Both the position numbers and the translations under genes were made by a program. Shown in pieces: positions 1-12,095 of a DNA stretch of 64,000 nt. The notes under the pieces were generated by a model. The model was not told the origin of the DNA, did not search any database, and worked only from the letters and a program-made list of their open reading frames with translations. The number at the start of each line of letters is the position of its first letter. The stretch's first letter is position 1. This DNA comes from Gammaproteobacteria bacterium (GTDB lineage: Bacteria > Pseudomonadota > Gammaproteobacteria > Pseudomonadales > Halieaceae): assembly GCA_024644535.1 (NCBI GenBank), contig JAHEKX010000027.1:130185-194184 (forward strand), in the 5' to 3' direction.

Positions 1-1212
1 GGCCGCATACACATCTAATAGAATCAGCACGTCGCAACGACTTAAGACCCTTACAAAGTCATCGTAAAGATCACGTGTCCGCGTGAACCGATGAGGTTGA
101 TAAACCATTACGATACGTGCTTGGGGCCACACTTGTGCGGCGGAATTCAAGGTCGCTTCGACCTCTGTGGGATGATGACCGTAGTCATCAACCAAAACCG
201 CCTGCCCGCGAGCGTGCTGCAAGCAACCCAACTGCTCGAACCGTCGCCCTACGCCCGCAAAGTTAGCCAAACCTTCTTGAACTGCCGCAACTGATAAGCC
301 CTCATCTAGAGCTACCGCCGCTGTTGCTGCAGCGTTAAGAACGTTGTGTAAGCCCGGAGAGTTTACCCGCAAAGCCAGCACGCCATGATTCGGAGTATGC
401 AGTTCAAAGTTGCTAGCGGCGCCCGAGGGTTGCACGCTGCTAACACAGTAATCCGCCTCACAATTCTGACCATAGGTTAAAATCGAACGGTTAATCTGCG
501 GAATCAGTGCTTTAATTTCAGGATCATCAAGACACAAAACCGCCGACCCATAAAACGGCAGGTTATGCAAAAACTCGACAAAGGTTTTACGCAGCTGCTG
601 TAGATCACCACCATAGGTATCCATGTGGTCAGCTTCGATATTGGTCACAACCGAGACCATTGGCGTTAGATGCAAAAATGAGGCATCGCTTTCGTCGGCC
701 TCTGCAATCAAATAGTGGCTGGCACCCAGTTTCGCGTTACTACCGGATTGATTCACCCGACCACCGATGACGTAGGTGGGATCAAGCTCTGCAGCCGCAA
801 ATACCGAGGCAATCATACTGGTCGTTGTGGTTTTGCCATGCGTTCCAGCTACCGCAATACCATGGCGATAGCGCATAAGCTCAGCCAACATCTGAGCGCG
901 CGGCACGGTTGGAATTCGCGCTTCGCGCGCTGCCCGATACTCGACGTTATCAGCCGCCACCGCGGTCGAGGTCACTACCACATCGACATTGTTGATGTGG
1001 TCGGGTGAATGCCCAATAAAGACCTGGACGCCGGCGCTTGCTAGACGTTCCGTGACCGCCGATTCGCGCATATCCGAGCCCGACACTTGATAACCTAAGT
1101 TCGCCAACACTTCGGCGATACCGCTCATGCCTGAACCACCAACACCGATAAAGTGGATGCGCTTAATACGACGCATGGCAGGGACAGCAAAGCTTTGCAC
1201 ATTACGCGCCAT
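1..1212 (-). CDS. murC: UDP-N-acetylmuramate--L-alanine ligase (partial, C-terminus outside window)
   Basis: Minus-strand reading from ATG at 1212: [53 protein letters not shown]; MurC N-terminal [12 protein letters not shown] motif; directly after murG. Truncated by the window edge, so absent from the ORF track. Confidence 0.95.
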   Translation of the reverse strand, partial: MARNVQSFAVPAMRRIKRIHFIGVGGSGMSGIAEVLANLGYQVSGSDMRESAVTERLASAGVQVFIGHSPDHINNVDVVVTSTAVAADNVEYRAAREARIPTVPRAQMLAELMRYRHGIAVAGTHGKTTTTSMIASVFAAAELDPTYVIGGRVNQSGSNAKLGASHYLIAEADESDASFLHLTPMVSVVTNIEADHMDTYGGDLQQLRKTFVEFLHNLPFYGSAVLCLDDPEIKALIPQINRSILTYGQNCEADYCVSSVQPSGAASNFELHTPNHGVLALRVNSPGLHNVLNAAATAAVALDEGLSVAAVQEGLANFAGVGRRFEQLGCLQHARGQAVLVDDYGHHPTEVEATLNSAAQVWPQARIVMVYQPHRFTRTRDLYDDFVRVLSRCDVLILLDVYAA

Positions 1213-2299
1213 GCAGCACCTCCTCGCAGGCTTGTACAATGCGATCCGTAGCATCTGTCTTAGCCGCCCGCTTCGCAGCCCGTGACATACCCGCCAAGAC
1301 CTCAGGCTGGCGTAACCATTCAGCCCACTGACTCGCCAAGTCATTTGGCGTCAACTGATCTTGCTCGATCACAATCGCCGCACCGGCCGCTACCAAGTGC
1401 TGCGCGTTCTTGCGTTGATGGTCATCTATAGCAATTGGCAGTGGTACTAATGCCGCGGGGCAAGCCGCTGCCAACAACTCCGAACATGTCAGCGCACCTG
1501 CACGGGCCACCACGACATCAGCCCAAGCAAACGCGGCTGCCATATCTTCGATAAACGGCGAGATACGCACATGGGTAATACCCTTAGCGGCATACAGGGC
1601 GCCCACATCCGACATATGTGCCTGCCCTACCTGATGCCACACCGACAAACCGTAGCCGGCCTCGGTCGCCTCGAATTGTGCTACAGCATCCGGAATAACT
1701 CGGTTAATCGCTAAGGCACCCTGAGACCCGCCCAAAACCAGCACATGTAAATCACGCTGGCCGTCGAAAGCTTGTCGTTGCTGACCCACCGCCGCAATTT
1801 CAGCTCGTACCGGATTGCCCACCACCTCAGCCTTAACCGAGGCGTTAAACGCCCCTTCAAACGCGGCAAAAATGCGCGAAGCAATACGGCGCAACCAACG
1901 GTTAGTACTGCCTGCTACGGCATTTTGTTCGTGAATAAACAGTGGACGACCCATCAGCATGGCAGCCACACCGCCAGGGGCAGCAACATACCCACCCATA
2001 CCTACAACCAATGCCGGCCGAAGACGCAGCATTAAATAGGTTGCTTGTTCAATAGACCAAACTAGGCGAGCTGCGCCACTGAGGATGCTCGACAACGACT
2101 TGCCGCGCAAGCCTCTAACCGCCAAGTGATGTAAATGAATACCCGCGGCAGGCACAATCCGAGCCTCTAAACCAGCTTGCGTACCCAGCCAAGTCACCCG
2201 ATAGCCTTTGGCCTGCAACGCTTTTGCCACGGCTAGTGCCGGGAAGATATGACCACCGGTGCCGCCTGCCATCATCATAACCAATGGGGCCTTTTTCAT
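1202..2299 (-). CDS. murG: UDP-N-acetylglucosamine--N-acetylmuramyl-(pentapeptide) pyrophosphoryl-undecaprenol N-acetylglucosamine transferase
   Basis: [15 protein letters not shown]-terminus, [12 protein letters not shown], dcw context. Confidence 0.97.
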   Translation of the reverse strand: MKKAPLVMMMAGGTGGHIFPALAVAKALQAKGYRVTWLGTQAGLEARIVPAAGIHLHHLAVRGLRGKSLSSILSGAARLVWSIEQATYLMLRLRPALVVGMGGYVAAPGGVAAMLMGRPLFIHEQNAVAGSTNRWLRRIASRIFAAFEGAFNASVKAEVVGNPVRAEIAAVGQQRQAFDGQRDLHVLVLGGSQGALAINRVIPDAVAQFEATEAGYGLSVWHQVGQAHMSDVGALYAAKGITHVRISPFIEDMAAAFAWADVVVARAGALTCSELLAAACPAALVPLPIAIDDHQRKNAQHLVAAGAAIVIEQDQLTPNDLASQWAEWLRQPEVLAGMSRAAKRAAKTDATDRIVQACEEVLHGA

Positions 2300-3447
2300 G
2301 GCTTTGGCCTCCGCGGTCCGGGCTTGTCACACTCACGAGTCATGCGCAGAGCTATGGCCAACAAACACAAGGTTACAATCAACGAGCTTCCACCAAAACT
2401 GATCATCGGCAGTGTTAAACCTTTGGTCGGCAACAAGCCCATGCTCATTCCCATACTCACAAAAACCTGCCCAGACAGCATAAAGGCAATGCCTGCAAAC
2501 ACGTGACTTTCGAAGGTGCGCTGCACTGCCAAGGCGCGACGGCTCCACCAAAGCAAACGCGAAATTAACGCAATGAACACCAACAACAGACAAGTTGAGC
2601 CGATAAAGCCCGTTTCTTCAGCCCAAATCGAAAATACAAAGTCAGTGTGCGCTTCCGGCAAATAAAACAATTTTTGTACAGACTGTCCAAGCCCGACACC
2701 CCAAAGCTCACCGCGGCCAAAAGCAATTAAAGATTGAGTAAGCTGGAAGCCTGTATTAAATGGGTCTGCCCAGGGGTCTTGATAGGCCAAAAAACGCTGC
2801 AAGCGATACGGCGCTAGAACCACCATACCCACACCAATTAAGGCCAAACCAAGAGCAACAATTGTAAACTGAATTAAACGTACGCCCGCCAAAAACAGCA
2901 TGCCTAGGGCCGTTCCGCAGACGATAACGGTAGCTCCAAAATCGGGCTCTAATAGCAACAACACGCTCAGAATGCCCAGAATGACGAGCGGCTTGATAAA
3001 ACCCGTCCAACTTTCGCGGACCTCGTCTTCGCGGCGACGCAGATAAGACGCCAAAAATAGCACAAGCGCCGCCTTTGCCACTTCAGAGGGTTGTAAGTTG
3101 ACAATCAACAACGGAATCCAACGTTGCGCGCCGTTCACTTCGCGCCCAACACCTGGAATAAGAACGACCACCAGCAAAGCGATGGCTACTAGCAACCATA
3201 TCCACGATGTCCCATCCCAGAAACGCGGCGGGATTTGATACACAATGGCCGCAGCAAAAGTCGCGACGCAAAGGTACATGGCGTGCTTCATTGCGTGATA
3301 CCAGGCCCAGCCATAGGTGGTTTCTGCGAAGTCGATCGAGGCGCTGGCAATGGCCAACAAACCCACACAACACAACACGCAAATACACGAAATTAGCCAC
3401 CGATCAAACAAACGAGAGGTTGAGCTAGAGGTCACCACGCTATTCAT
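2296..3447 (-). CDS. ftsW: SEDS peptidoglycan polymerase / cell division protein FtsW
   Basis: Multi-pass SEDS protein (QPSEVAKAALVLFLASYLRRR, GLGQSVQKLFYLPEAHTDFVFSIWAEE, LPMISFGGSS), dcw position. Confidence 0.96.
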   Translation of the reverse strand: MNSVVTSSSTSRLFDRWLISCICVLCCVGLLAIASASIDFAETTYGWAWYHAMKHAMYLCVATFAAAIVYQIPPRFWDGTSWIWLLVAIALLVVVLIPGVGREVNGAQRWIPLLIVNLQPSEVAKAALVLFLASYLRRREDEVRESWTGFIKPLVILGILSVLLLLEPDFGATVIVCGTALGMLFLAGVRLIQFTIVALGLALIGVGMVVLAPYRLQRFLAYQDPWADPFNTGFQLTQSLIAFGRGELWGVGLGQSVQKLFYLPEAHTDFVFSIWAEETGFIGSTCLLLVFIALISRLLWWSRRALAVQRTFESHVFAGIAFMLSGQVFVSMGMSMGLLPTKGLTLPMISFGGSSLIVTLCLLAIALRMTRECDKPGPRRPKP

Positions 3448-4798
3448 GCGAACCTCCTGCTAGTGACAAAACAAAAGCCGCAAACCTGTCACCGCGATCT
3501 TGATAGTTTTTAAACTGATCCATACTGGCGCAAGCAGGCGACAACAGCACGGTATCGCCAGTCAAGGCTAAATCAACGGCTTTATCTAAGGCCTGCTGTA
3601 AGTTTTCGACGCGAATTGCCGGCCTGGACAAGGGCAGCTCGGCTAGCTCGACAGCTGCCTCACCGTACACAATCACCGCGCGCGTAAACTGGTTAAGAGC
3701 TGGCACCAATGCACTAAAATCCTGCCCTTTGCCGAGTCCGCCGGCCAGTAATATTAAGGGGCTAGTTGGTCCAACACCCTCAATGGCGGCCAAGGCAGCG
3801 CCAACATTGGTTGCTTTGGAGTCATTGATGTAGGTCACACCGGCAAATTCTCGCACGATCTGGCAACGATGAGGCAAGCCTGTAAAGCTGCGCAAGGTGC
3901 GAGCCATATCGGCTAAAGACACGTTGAAGCGCCCAACAATAGCGCAGGCAACCAAAGCATTAAGATGATTATGCCTCCCTGGCAGGGCAATCGCAGGCAC
4001 GTCAATAATCTTACTTACACCCGCCCACAAGGCGTCATCTAATAATTTAAACTCTGCGTCACGATGGGCCTTAGAACCGCAGCGAACTACTTGTACAGTG
4101 CTATCGACTAAAGGCTGCGTCAGCACATCATCGTCGTTCACCACAACGGTTTTGGCCTTTCTGAAAATGCGATGTTTTGCCGCGTGGTAAGCGGCCATTG
4201 AACCATGGTGGTCGATATGATCTGCGGTCACATTCAAGACAACTGCCACATCCAAACCTAGGGCGCTCGCCCGCTCTAGCTGAAAACTGGACATCTCGAG
4301 CACATAAACTTCGATGTTTTCATCAAGAAGGGTTAGCGCTGCAGGCGATAAATTACCACCGACCGCTGCTCGTAAACCAGCTGCTGACAGCATCTCACCC
4401 ACTAGGGTCGTCACTGTCGATTTACCGTTTGAACCCGTAATACCAATGACCGGCGCTTTCGCTGCCTGCATGAACAGGTCCAAATCGCCCACCAACACCG
4501 CGCCCTCTGCTTGCGCATCGACCACCATGGGCTCGCTCAGGGCAATACCGGGGCTGAGCACCCATGTAACACTGGAATCAAAATAGTCCTGCGGTACGCT
4601 CTCGTTGTACAAGGGAACCTCAGGGTGTGCATCGCTAAGCCATGCAGCATTGGGTGGCTGCTTGTGCGTATCCACAACACTCACTGTTTTGCCTAGAGTG
4701 CGTAAGTGGTTCACAACCGACATACCAGTCTCGCCCAAACCCACTACTAAGTAGCGCTGGTCACTGGCGATAAGCTGCTGGCGTGTCGATACGGTCAT
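3440..4798 (-). CDS. murD: UDP-N-acetylmuramoylalanine--D-glutamate ligase
   Basis: VVGLGETGMSVVNHL, GITGSNGKSTVTTL, NDSKATN motifs; dcw position. Confidence 0.97.
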   Translation of the reverse strand: MTVSTRQQLIASDQRYLVVGLGETGMSVVNHLRTLGKTVSVVDTHKQPPNAAWLSDAHPEVPLYNESVPQDYFDSSVTWVLSPGIALSEPMVVDAQAEGAVLVGDLDLFMQAAKAPVIGITGSNGKSTVTTLVGEMLSAAGLRAAVGGNLSPAALTLLDENIEVYVLEMSSFQLERASALGLDVAVVLNVTADHIDHHGSMAAYHAAKHRIFRKAKTVVVNDDDVLTQPLVDSTVQVVRCGSKAHRDAEFKLLDDALWAGVSKIIDVPAIALPGRHNHLNALVACAIVGRFNVSLADMARTLRSFTGLPHRCQIVREFAGVTYINDSKATNVGAALAAIEGVGPTSPLILLAGGLGKGQDFSALVPALNQFTRAVIVYGEAAVELAELPLSRPAIRVENLQQALDKAVDLALTGDTVLLSPACASMDQFKNYQDRGDRFAAFVLSLAGGSHE

Positions 4799-4802
4799 GC
4801 GT

Positions 4803-5885
4803 CTACCTCAACTTAAGGGTCGCGAGACCGAATAGAACTAACATGACTGTGATAATCCAAAAGCGCACAATGACTCTTGGTTCTGGCCAACCTTTCAACT
4901 CGTAATGATGATGAATGGGCGCCATTCGGAATACGCGTTTACCGGTCAACTTGAACGATGCAACTTGAATAATGACCGACACGGTCTCCAGCACGAAAAT
5001 GCCGCCCATAATAAAGAAGACGATCTCATGCCGAGTAATAACGGCCACGCATCCCAAAGCAGCACCCAAGGCTAAAGCACCAACGTCGCCCATGAACACC
5101 TGTGCTGGGTAGGTGTTAAACCATAAAAATCCAAGACCTGCCCCCGCGATGGCACCGCAAAAGACCGCCAATTCTCCGCTGCCCGGAACATAAGGGATTA
5201 ACAGGTACTCCGCAAAGTCCACGCGGCCGGTCAAGTAAGCAATAATTCCAAGAGCAGAGCCCACCATGACCGATGGCAAAATAGCCAGCCCATCCAGCCC
5301 ATCGGTTAAATTCACGGCATTGCTGCCCCCCACAATCACAAAGTAGGTCAGCACAATCGAGAACCAACCCAAAGGCACAATCCAATCTTTAAGGAAGGGC
5401 ACATAAAGTTCGGTCATTGCATCAAGACCCGAGTATGCATACAGATAATAGGCCGCTGCCAAACCCAACACCGATTGCCAAAAATACTTCCAGCGCGCGG
5501 GTAAGCCACGCGAATCGCGCTCGACGACTTTGCGGTAGTCATCGACCCAGCCCACAATGCCGAAACCCAGGGTCACCAGCAGGGTTACCCACACGTACTG
5601 ATTTTGCAGGTCACCCCAAAGTAAGGTGCTAAGCGCCACCGAGGTTAGAATTAAAAGGCCACCCATGGTGGGTGTGCCGGCTTTGACTAAGTGTGTTTGT
5701 GGGCCGTCATCGCGAACTGCTTGGCCTACTTTTAAACGGTGCAAGTAGCGAATCGTGGCTGGACCTGAAATAAGTGCAATGGCAAGCGCTGTGCCAGCTG
5801 CCAGTATGCTGCGCAAAGTTAAGTAGCCGAACACTCTAAAGGAGGTGTCGAATTGGCTTAAATACTCGCTTAACCACACTAACAT
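4803..5885 (-). CDS. mraY: Phospho-N-acetylmuramoyl-pentapeptide-transferase
   Basis: [38 protein letters not shown] motifs. Confidence 0.98.
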   Translation of the reverse strand: MLVWLSEYLSQFDTSFRVFGYLTLRSILAAGTALAIALISGPATIRYLHRLKVGQAVRDDGPQTHLVKAGTPTMGGLLILTSVALSTLLWGDLQNQYVWVTLLVTLGFGIVGWVDDYRKVVERDSRGLPARWKYFWQSVLGLAAAYYLYAYSGLDAMTELYVPFLKDWIVPLGWFSIVLTYFVIVGGSNAVNLTDGLDGLAILPSVMVGSALGIIAYLTGRVDFAEYLLIPYVPGSGELAVFCGAIAGAGLGFLWFNTYPAQVFMGDVGALALGAALGCVAVITRHEIVFFIMGGIFVLETVSVIIQVASFKLTGKRVFRMAPIHHHYELKGWPEPRVIVRFWIITVMLVLFGLATLKLR

Positions 5886-7234
5886 GCCAGATCTCCAAGT
5901 GCCCGCAAATGAGCGACAACACGATCCAGCTGGGCACTGCGTGAGGCCTTAACTAAAATCCAATCGAACTTCGGAACGCTATTCAGTTCATCTATAACCG
6001 CTTGGGTATCAGCAAAATAGCGCAAACGCGTATCATCAACAGCTGGCCAAGCCGCACCACTCAGCCAAACCTCATCTATATTTCCTGACAAGGCTTGCTC
6101 CACTGTTTGGCGGTGATAGTCACTGCTACTTACTCCTAACTCGGCCATGGGTCCTAGTATTGCCAAGCGTTTTCCCCCACTGCGCTCCAGCGCCACTAAG
6201 GCTTGGCGCACAGCTTCTGGGCTTGCGTTGTAAGAGTCGTCCACCAAGGTGGTTTCACCGGACAGAACAATACGTGCAAGACGGCCTTGCACCGCTTCGA
6301 TAGACGCCACTTGCGTAACAATCGCTTCTAACTTCATGCCGCAGGCCAAACAAGCCGCAACACTGGCTGCGATATTGCAGGCGTTGTGAGCGCCAACCAA
6401 GCCTGAAACGACCTCCCATTCGCCTACCGGGGTCCCCAGGCAAAGACTTAAACCTGCAAACCCACGATCAGACACATCTAAGACACGAATATCATTGGTA
6501 TCGGAATACCCAAAAGTCACAATTTTCCCTGCTGCTCGATTTTGCCAGTCACCTAAGTGAGGCGAATCTCCGGGCATTACGGCAACATCTGAGGGCCTCA
6601 TGCCATCAAAAATTTCGCCCTTAGCCTGGGCGATCACATCAATCGAGCCAAAGGTTTCGATGTGGGCGGGGAGCACAGCCGTTAGGATGCGAATGTTGGG
6701 CTCGACTAGGGCACACAAATAAGCAATATCCCCTTTAAAACGAGCTCCCATTTCCACCACCGCGAATTGATCCTCTGTACCCAATTCTAACAAGGTAAGC
6801 GGGACACCAATCTCGTTGTTGTAATTGCCCTGCGTCGCATGGGTAGCTCCCTGTGCGCTTAGAATATGTGCAACCATGGACTTTACGGTGGTCTTGCCAG
6901 CACTTCCGGTAATACCCACAAAGGTCGCAGCGGAGGATTGGCGTACACTTTTTGCCCATTCTGCTAGGGCCAACAAACAATCCTCGACTTTAATTTGTGT
7001 TATCGCAAAGGGCACCCACTGCTCGACTAAGACCGCCACGGCGCCGCTGGCGCTAGCCGCCTCAACATAGTCATGGCCATCAGCTTTGTCGCTTTTAAGC
7101 GCTACGAACAGATCACCTGCTTGAATATGACGCGAGTCAAAACTTAAGCCCTTAATTTGCGCCACTACGCCGCGAGTTTGAGCGTCTAGTAAAAATGCTA
7201 ATTGGTCAGAAGAAATGCTGGTTTTCATGCGCAT
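5879..7234 (-). CDS. murF: UDP-N-acetylmuramoyl-tripeptide--D-alanyl-D-alanine ligase
   Basis: [33 protein letters not shown] motifs. Confidence 0.96.
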   Translation of the reverse strand: MRMKTSISSDQLAFLLDAQTRGVVAQIKGLSFDSRHIQAGDLFVALKSDKADGHDYVEAASASGAVAVLVEQWVPFAITQIKVEDCLLALAEWAKSVRQSSAATFVGITGSAGKTTVKSMVAHILSAQGATHATQGNYNNEIGVPLTLLELGTEDQFAVVEMGARFKGDIAYLCALVEPNIRILTAVLPAHIETFGSIDVIAQAKGEIFDGMRPSDVAVMPGDSPHLGDWQNRAAGKIVTFGYSDTNDIRVLDVSDRGFAGLSLCLGTPVGEWEVVSGLVGAHNACNIAASVAACLACGMKLEAIVTQVASIEAVQGRLARIVLSGETTLVDDSYNASPEAVRQALVALERSGGKRLAILGPMAELGVSSSDYHRQTVEQALSGNIDEVWLSGAAWPAVDDTRLRYFADTQAVIDELNSVPKFDWILVKASRSAQLDRVVAHLRALGDLAC

Positions 7235-8688
7235 TTCCTCATCGCCAAAGCGGCCTGTGCGACATCCACATCCGAAAACGGATACGCGACATCGCCAATA
7301 ATTTGTTCGATCTCGTGGCCTTTGCCAGCAATCACCAAGGTATCACCTGGTAGCGCCATCAAAATCGCCGTTTCAATGGCAACTGCGCGATCTTCGATCA
7401 CCAGACGCGCTTTGGAACATCCTGCTTGAATGTCCTTCAGTATTTCAGAAGCGGCTTCCGATCTGGGATTATCGCTGGTCAACACTACCCAATCGGCACC
7501 TGCTATTGCGGCCTGGCCCATCAGTGGGCGCTTGGCCTTGTCACGATCGCCGCCGCAGCCAAACACCACCCATAAATCGTTCTTGACTGTGGGCCTAAGC
7601 ACCTGCAGTACCCGCGTTATTGCATCCGGCGTATGCGCATAGTCGACATAGACAGCAACATCGCTGTCTTGCTCAACGCGCTGCAGCCGACCCACAACAC
7701 CCTGTAGTCGCTCAGCGGCCGCAACCAAATCTTCAAACGGCAGGCCCTCGGCCCACAACATAAGCAAGGCCGACAGGGTATTACGCAAGTAGAACTCACC
7801 CACCAAAGGCAACTCTAATTGGTACTCACGTCCTCGTAGGCGTAAAGTCGCCTCTGTGCCCATGGCATGATAAAGGGCAGAAACCTGCACATCAGCTTCA
7901 GTTGCGCCATCCAAGCTAAAGCCCAGCACTTGCACGTTTAAGGGGACCTGCTTACGCAACGCTCGCACAGCGGGATTATCTAAATCCAGAACTACGTTAC
8001 ACAGCCCCGGTAGATTAAGAATTTTGGCTTTGGCGGCAACATACTCCTCCATAGTACCGTGATAATCCAAATGATCTTGGGTGATATTCGTGATAGCCGC
8101 GGTCGTAACATTTAGGCCCGCCAATCGATTTTGCACCAAGCCGTGCGACGAGGCCTCAAGTGCCGCCCAACGCACTTTATGGGCGATTGCTGAAGCTAAG
8201 AAGCGGTGGGTTTCGACCACGTCAGGGGTGGTGTTTTTGGTAGTTCTGAGGCTATCGGGTAGCTGAAATCCGAGTGTTCCAACCGTAGCCGCCGCTTGAT
8301 CAAGTGCCTCTAGGAGTTGTGCGATCAACCGAACCGTCGAAGTTTTACCATTAGTGCCGGTCACCGCGATCGTTCGGAGCTCGTGCTTATCCGTTCCAAA
8401 AAAACGCATTGCGACAATACCCAGAGCAGCGCGCACGTCGCTCACCACAACGAGACCAATGTGTTCAGGTGACTCCAGTGGTTCGTCGGCCAATATAGCA
8501 CTTGCACCACGAGCCAGGGCATCGGCTACGAAATGCGCACCTTTGCGCGCATGTCCGGGCACAGCAACGAACAAACTACCGGGCAACACGGCGCGACTAT
8601 CTGTCACGATATCCGTAACCTGCGCGTCGCGCAGACAGTGACCTAGGTCACCACACAATTCTGACAAGCTAAATAAGCGCTCAGCCAT
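7225..8688 (-). CDS. murE: UDP-N-acetylmuramoyl-L-alanyl-D-glutamate--2,6-diaminopimelate ligase
   Basis: AVTGTNGKTSTVRL; SDNPR meso-DAP specificity motif; ORF extends to 8721 but MAERLFSL at 8688 is the likelier start. Confidence 0.95.
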   Translation of the reverse strand: MAERLFSLSELCGDLGHCLRDAQVTDIVTDSRAVLPGSLFVAVPGHARKGAHFVADALARGASAILADEPLESPEHIGLVVVSDVRAALGIVAMRFFGTDKHELRTIAVTGTNGKTSTVRLIAQLLEALDQAAATVGTLGFQLPDSLRTTKNTTPDVVETHRFLASAIAHKVRWAALEASSHGLVQNRLAGLNVTTAAITNITQDHLDYHGTMEEYVAAKAKILNLPGLCNVVLDLDNPAVRALRKQVPLNVQVLGFSLDGATEADVQVSALYHAMGTEATLRLRGREYQLELPLVGEFYLRNTLSALLMLWAEGLPFEDLVAAAERLQGVVGRLQRVEQDSDVAVYVDYAHTPDAITRVLQVLRPTVKNDLWVVFGCGGDRDKAKRPLMGQAAIAGADWVVLTSDNPRSEAASEILKDIQAGCSKARLVIEDRAVAIETAILMALPGDTLVIAGKGHEIEQIIGDVAYPFSDVDVAQAALAMRKCA

Positions 8689-10426
8689 CGGTCGCCTCCT
8701 CCGACTGATCGGATTTCGCAACAGCTAGTTGAATAACAGAAGATTGTTGGGTCGGCGATTCACCCAAAATTCTTAACATAGCGGCAGTCATGTCCGCGAA
8801 TACTGGCGCTGCAATTGCACCGCCACCAACCGACTCACCTTTGGGTTCATTAACCATGACAACGGTAACAAATCGTGGATTTTCAGCTGGGGCCATACCC
8901 GCAAACCAGGCGATGTAGCGTGTCCGGTCGTAACCACTGGCACCGGTTTTGTGTACTGTTCCCGTTTTTCCCGCCACACTAAAACCAGGTACGTTCGCCA
9001 AAAGACCAGTCCCACCTTTTGCGGTAACCGAACCCAGCATACTGCGCAATTCCGCGGCTATAGCGGGCGTTGTAACCGGCTGCGCAGGCGGTAGGTTTTC
9101 GGCGGCATTGGCAAGCAATGTCAGAGGCTGCAAACGGCCATAATTCGCAATGGCGCCGTAGAACGATGCAAGCTGGGCTGGCGAGACCGTGACACCGTAG
9201 CCAAAGGCCAGCGTTGCTTGCTCGATATCACTCCAGCGCGACTGCTGTGGCAACATGCCCGATGTTTCGCCAGGAAACCCGGTACCCAATGGCTGCCCGA
9301 CACCAAAACGCTGCAACACCGGCAACAACGAGTCTCGCCCGATATCCAAAGCCATTTTCGTGGTACCAATCTGACTTGATTTTGCCAAGACGCCAGCTAA
9401 GGACAGCTCACCATAGTTGACTGGGTCTTTAAACGTTTTACCCTGTACAACCATCCAGCCAGGACTGGTATCGAAGACCGTATCAGCGGTATAACGCCCC
9501 GTCTCCAAAGCCGCTACGGCTGTCAGGGCTTTTAAAGTCGAGCCAGGCTCATACTGATCAACGAACACTCGATTGCGTGCAGCATTAGCCGAGAATGTAC
9601 TGCGATCGTTGGGGTTAAAACTGGGATAGTTCGATACCGCTAAAACCTCACCGGTATGGCTGTCGATGGTAATGGCTGAAGCAGCTTGTGCATTCGATTT
9701 TGCCACCACCGATTGTAACGCGCGGTATTGAACATACTGCAGACGCAAATCGATACTGAGCCGCACGTCGTGACCATCAGACGCAGTTGACTCGATACCA
9801 ATATCGCGCACCGCCTTGCCTGAGCGGTCTTTGATATACTTTTTGCGCCCAGGCGTTCCGCTCAGAACTTCATCAAAGGCTAGCTCTAAACCCGAGAGGC
9901 CAGTATCGCTATCGCCGGTCAAACCAATCAGTTGAGCGGTAAGATCAGCCGCCGGATAAAATCGCTTATAATCGCGCTGAGCAGTTATACCAGACATACC
10001 ACTTGCTAACACAGGCGCCGCAAACTCGGGCGTAACCTGTTTTTTCACATACATAAATTGACGGTCTTGATACTGCTGAAAACGCTGCCTTAGCTCTTTT
10101 GGGCTTATCTCCAGCAAGCGAGCCAGGGCATCCAGGTTCGAGATGTCAAACTGTTGTGGGTTCAACGACAAGGTCAGCACCGGCGTAGACACCGCCAAGG
10201 GCTGTCCGTTACGATCTAAAATAGCTCCGCGATGTGCTGGAATCTGGGCGTAGCGCACAGTTCGCGCATCGCCCTGATCTTGCAGAAACTGCTGTCCTTG
10301 CTCTACATCCAAAACCTGCAGCATGGCCAAGCGGCCCACCAAAATCAGGGCCAGAGCCACTAACAAAACAAGGCATAGCCGGAAACGCCAAGAACCAACC
10401 GTGACCTGACCGCCAACCTTATTCAT
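8681..10426 (-). CDS. ftsI: Penicillin-binding protein 3, septal transpeptidase FtsI
   Basis: PBP motifs EPGSTLK, SSQ, KTGT; N-terminal TM; start MNKVGGQV at 10426 (ORF open to 10495). Confidence 0.95.
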   Translation of the reverse strand: MNKVGGQVTVGSWRFRLCLVLLVALALILVGRLAMLQVLDVEQGQQFLQDQGDARTVRYAQIPAHRGAILDRNGQPLAVSTPVLTLSLNPQQFDISNLDALARLLEISPKELRQRFQQYQDRQFMYVKKQVTPEFAAPVLASGMSGITAQRDYKRFYPAADLTAQLIGLTGDSDTGLSGLELAFDEVLSGTPGRKKYIKDRSGKAVRDIGIESTASDGHDVRLSIDLRLQYVQYRALQSVVAKSNAQAASAITIDSHTGEVLAVSNYPSFNPNDRSTFSANAARNRVFVDQYEPGSTLKALTAVAALETGRYTADTVFDTSPGWMVVQGKTFKDPVNYGELSLAGVLAKSSQIGTTKMALDIGRDSLLPVLQRFGVGQPLGTGFPGETSGMLPQQSRWSDIEQATLAFGYGVTVSPAQLASFYGAIANYGRLQPLTLLANAAENLPPAQPVTTPAIAAELRSMLGSVTAKGGTGLLANVPGFSVAGKTGTVHKTGASGYDRTRYIAWFAGMAPAENPRFVTVVMVNEPKGESVGGGAIAAPVFADMTAAMLRILGESPTQQSSVIQLAVAKSDQSEEATDG

Positions 10427-10688
10427 TGGGCACCACCCGTATTTGAGTCGGCGATGCAGCAACCATACCCATATCGGCGCCGATTTGATCGACACGATCC
10501 ATACGCGTATAAGTGCTTAACTCAAGTAACAGACGGCTCGATTCGTCGCGCAAGAACCATTGGCGACTCTCGGCCACCTGAAGCTGAGTGGTCACATTGC
10601 GAGTTTGCTGAGTCACACTAATCACAGCAAAGCCACTCAGCATAACAGCAAGTGCCAGCAAGATGACTCGCCAAAGTCGCAAGCTCAT
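10419..10688 (-). CDS. ftsL: Cell division protein FtsL
   Basis: Short single-TM protein between rsmH and ftsI. Confidence 0.9.
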   Translation of the reverse strand: MSLRLWRVILLALAVMLSGFAVISVTQQTRNVTTQLQVAESRQWFLRDESSRLLLELSTYTRMDRVDQIGADMGMVAASPTQIRVVPNE

Positions 10689-11602
10689 CGCCTGTGCTCC
10701 GCAATTCGAAGCACCGCACTGCGCGCTCGCACGTTAACTCGTATCTCGCTCTCAGAGGGCTTTATAGCTTTACCAACCAAAGCCAAGGGGCCCTTCATGA
10801 TATCGCCCTGAACCGGAACACCCCGCGGCACCTTTGGCCCCTGCGAAGCCTGACGCATAAATTGCTTCACTTTGCGGTCTTCTAAAGAATGAAAGCTGAT
10901 GACCGCCAAGCGACCTCCGGGTAATAAGCAGCCCACCACCACGCTCAGCAAGGCATCTAAATCTTCAAGCTCTCGATTAATTGCAATTCTTAATGCCTGG
11001 AAGGTTCGAGTGGCTGGGTGCTTATGCTTTTCCCAACGTGGATGCGCAGCTTTGACCAACTCGGCCAGCCCTAAGGTTGTAGTTATGGGCTTTTCAGTGC
11101 GCGCTTGCACAATGGCCCCCGCGATGCGGCGCGCAAAGCGCTCTTCGCCATACTCTCGCAGCACAGACACCAAGTCGCCTTCAGTTACTCCTTGCAGATA
11201 GTCGGCCACTGTTTGACCGCCGGAGTTGTCCATGCGCATATCTAAAGGGCCATTGCGCTGAAACGAAAAACCACGCTCATCTTGGTCTAACTGAGGGCTA
11301 GAGACACCCAAATCGAGCAAAATCCCATCAACGCCGGGCCAATCTAACTGGCACAAAGCGTCGGGCAAATCAGCAAAGCTACCGTGATAAACAGACACCC
11401 GAGCATCTTCAGCGGCCAAGACCTGGGCACATTCGATAGCCTGCGGGTCCTTATCCATGACCAGCACAGTGGCATCTTCGTTAAGAAGCGCAAGCAGTGC
11501 TCGGGTGTGACCGCCACGACCAAAAGTGCCATCGACATAGCGTCCCGACAAAGGACCAACTAGCCCTTGCAGCGACTCTTCTAGCAATACCGACTCGTGC
11601 AT
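10685..11602 (-). CDS. rsmH: 16S rRNA m4C1402 methyltransferase
   Basis: MHESVLLEESLQGL, DGTFGRGGHTR, ILLDLGVSSPQLD, SFHSLEDRKVK. Confidence 0.97.
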   Translation of the reverse strand: MHESVLLEESLQGLVGPLSGRYVDGTFGRGGHTRALLALLNEDATVLVMDKDPQAIECAQVLAAEDARVSVYHGSFADLPDALCQLDWPGVDGILLDLGVSSPQLDQDERGFSFQRNGPLDMRMDNSGGQTVADYLQGVTEGDLVSVLREYGEERFARRIAGAIVQARTEKPITTTLGLAELVKAAHPRWEKHKHPATRTFQALRIAINRELEDLDALLSVVVGCLLPGGRLAVISFHSLEDRKVKQFMRQASQGPKVPRGVPVQGDIMKGPLALVGKAIKPSESEIRVNVRARSAVLRIAEHRR

Positions 11603-11610
11603 CCTGACAC

Positions 11611-12066
11611 CTACAGTGTTAGTGACATGAGTTCTTCTGGCAGCTCAGTATCAGCGCCAGATTCCAACAAAGCTTTATCTCGCTCGGACAACCACAAGTT
11701 TTCTGACCATATTTCTAGCTTGTTTCCCTGCCCAACCAGTACCAGTTTTTTACTAAGGTTGGCGTACTCACGCAAAGGAGCGGGCAGCAGTAATCGGCCG
11801 CTCGCGTCCATCTCCAAATCGGTGGCATAACCCAAAGTGAGCCTCTGAAAACGCTTAACTGCCGGCTTTAAAGCGGGCAAAGCTTGAATCTGATCTTGAA
11901 TTTCTTCCCACTGGGGCAAAGGGTAAAGCGCAAGACAAGCAACTTGAGTATCAATGGTAATAACCACCTCACCATTACAATGGCCGAGCAGAGGCTCGCG
12001 ATGTTTGGCGGGAATCGCCAATCGCCCTTTCGCATCCATATTTATGTGATGCACGCCTCTAAACAC
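11611..12066 (-). CDS. mraZ: Transcriptional regulator MraZ (GTG start)
   Basis: VFRGVHHINMDAKGRLAIPAKHRE matches the MraZ N-terminus; GTG at 12066 with AGAGG upstream; longer ATG ORF to 12168 runs into the promoter. Confidence 0.92.
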   Translation of the reverse strand: MFRGVHHINMDAKGRLAIPAKHREPLLGHCNGEVVITIDTQVACLALYPLPQWEEIQDQIQALPALKPAVKRFQRLTLGYATDLEMDASGRLLLPAPLREYANLSKKLVLVGQGNKLEIWSENLWLSERDKALLESGADTELPEELMSLTL

Positions 12067-12095
12067 TGAAAATCGCCTCTTTTTGTTTTGGTAGA

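Noticed and set aside
715-1008. 97-aa plus-strand ORF
   Set aside because: Antisense to murC, which is missing from the ORF track only because it is cut by the window edge.
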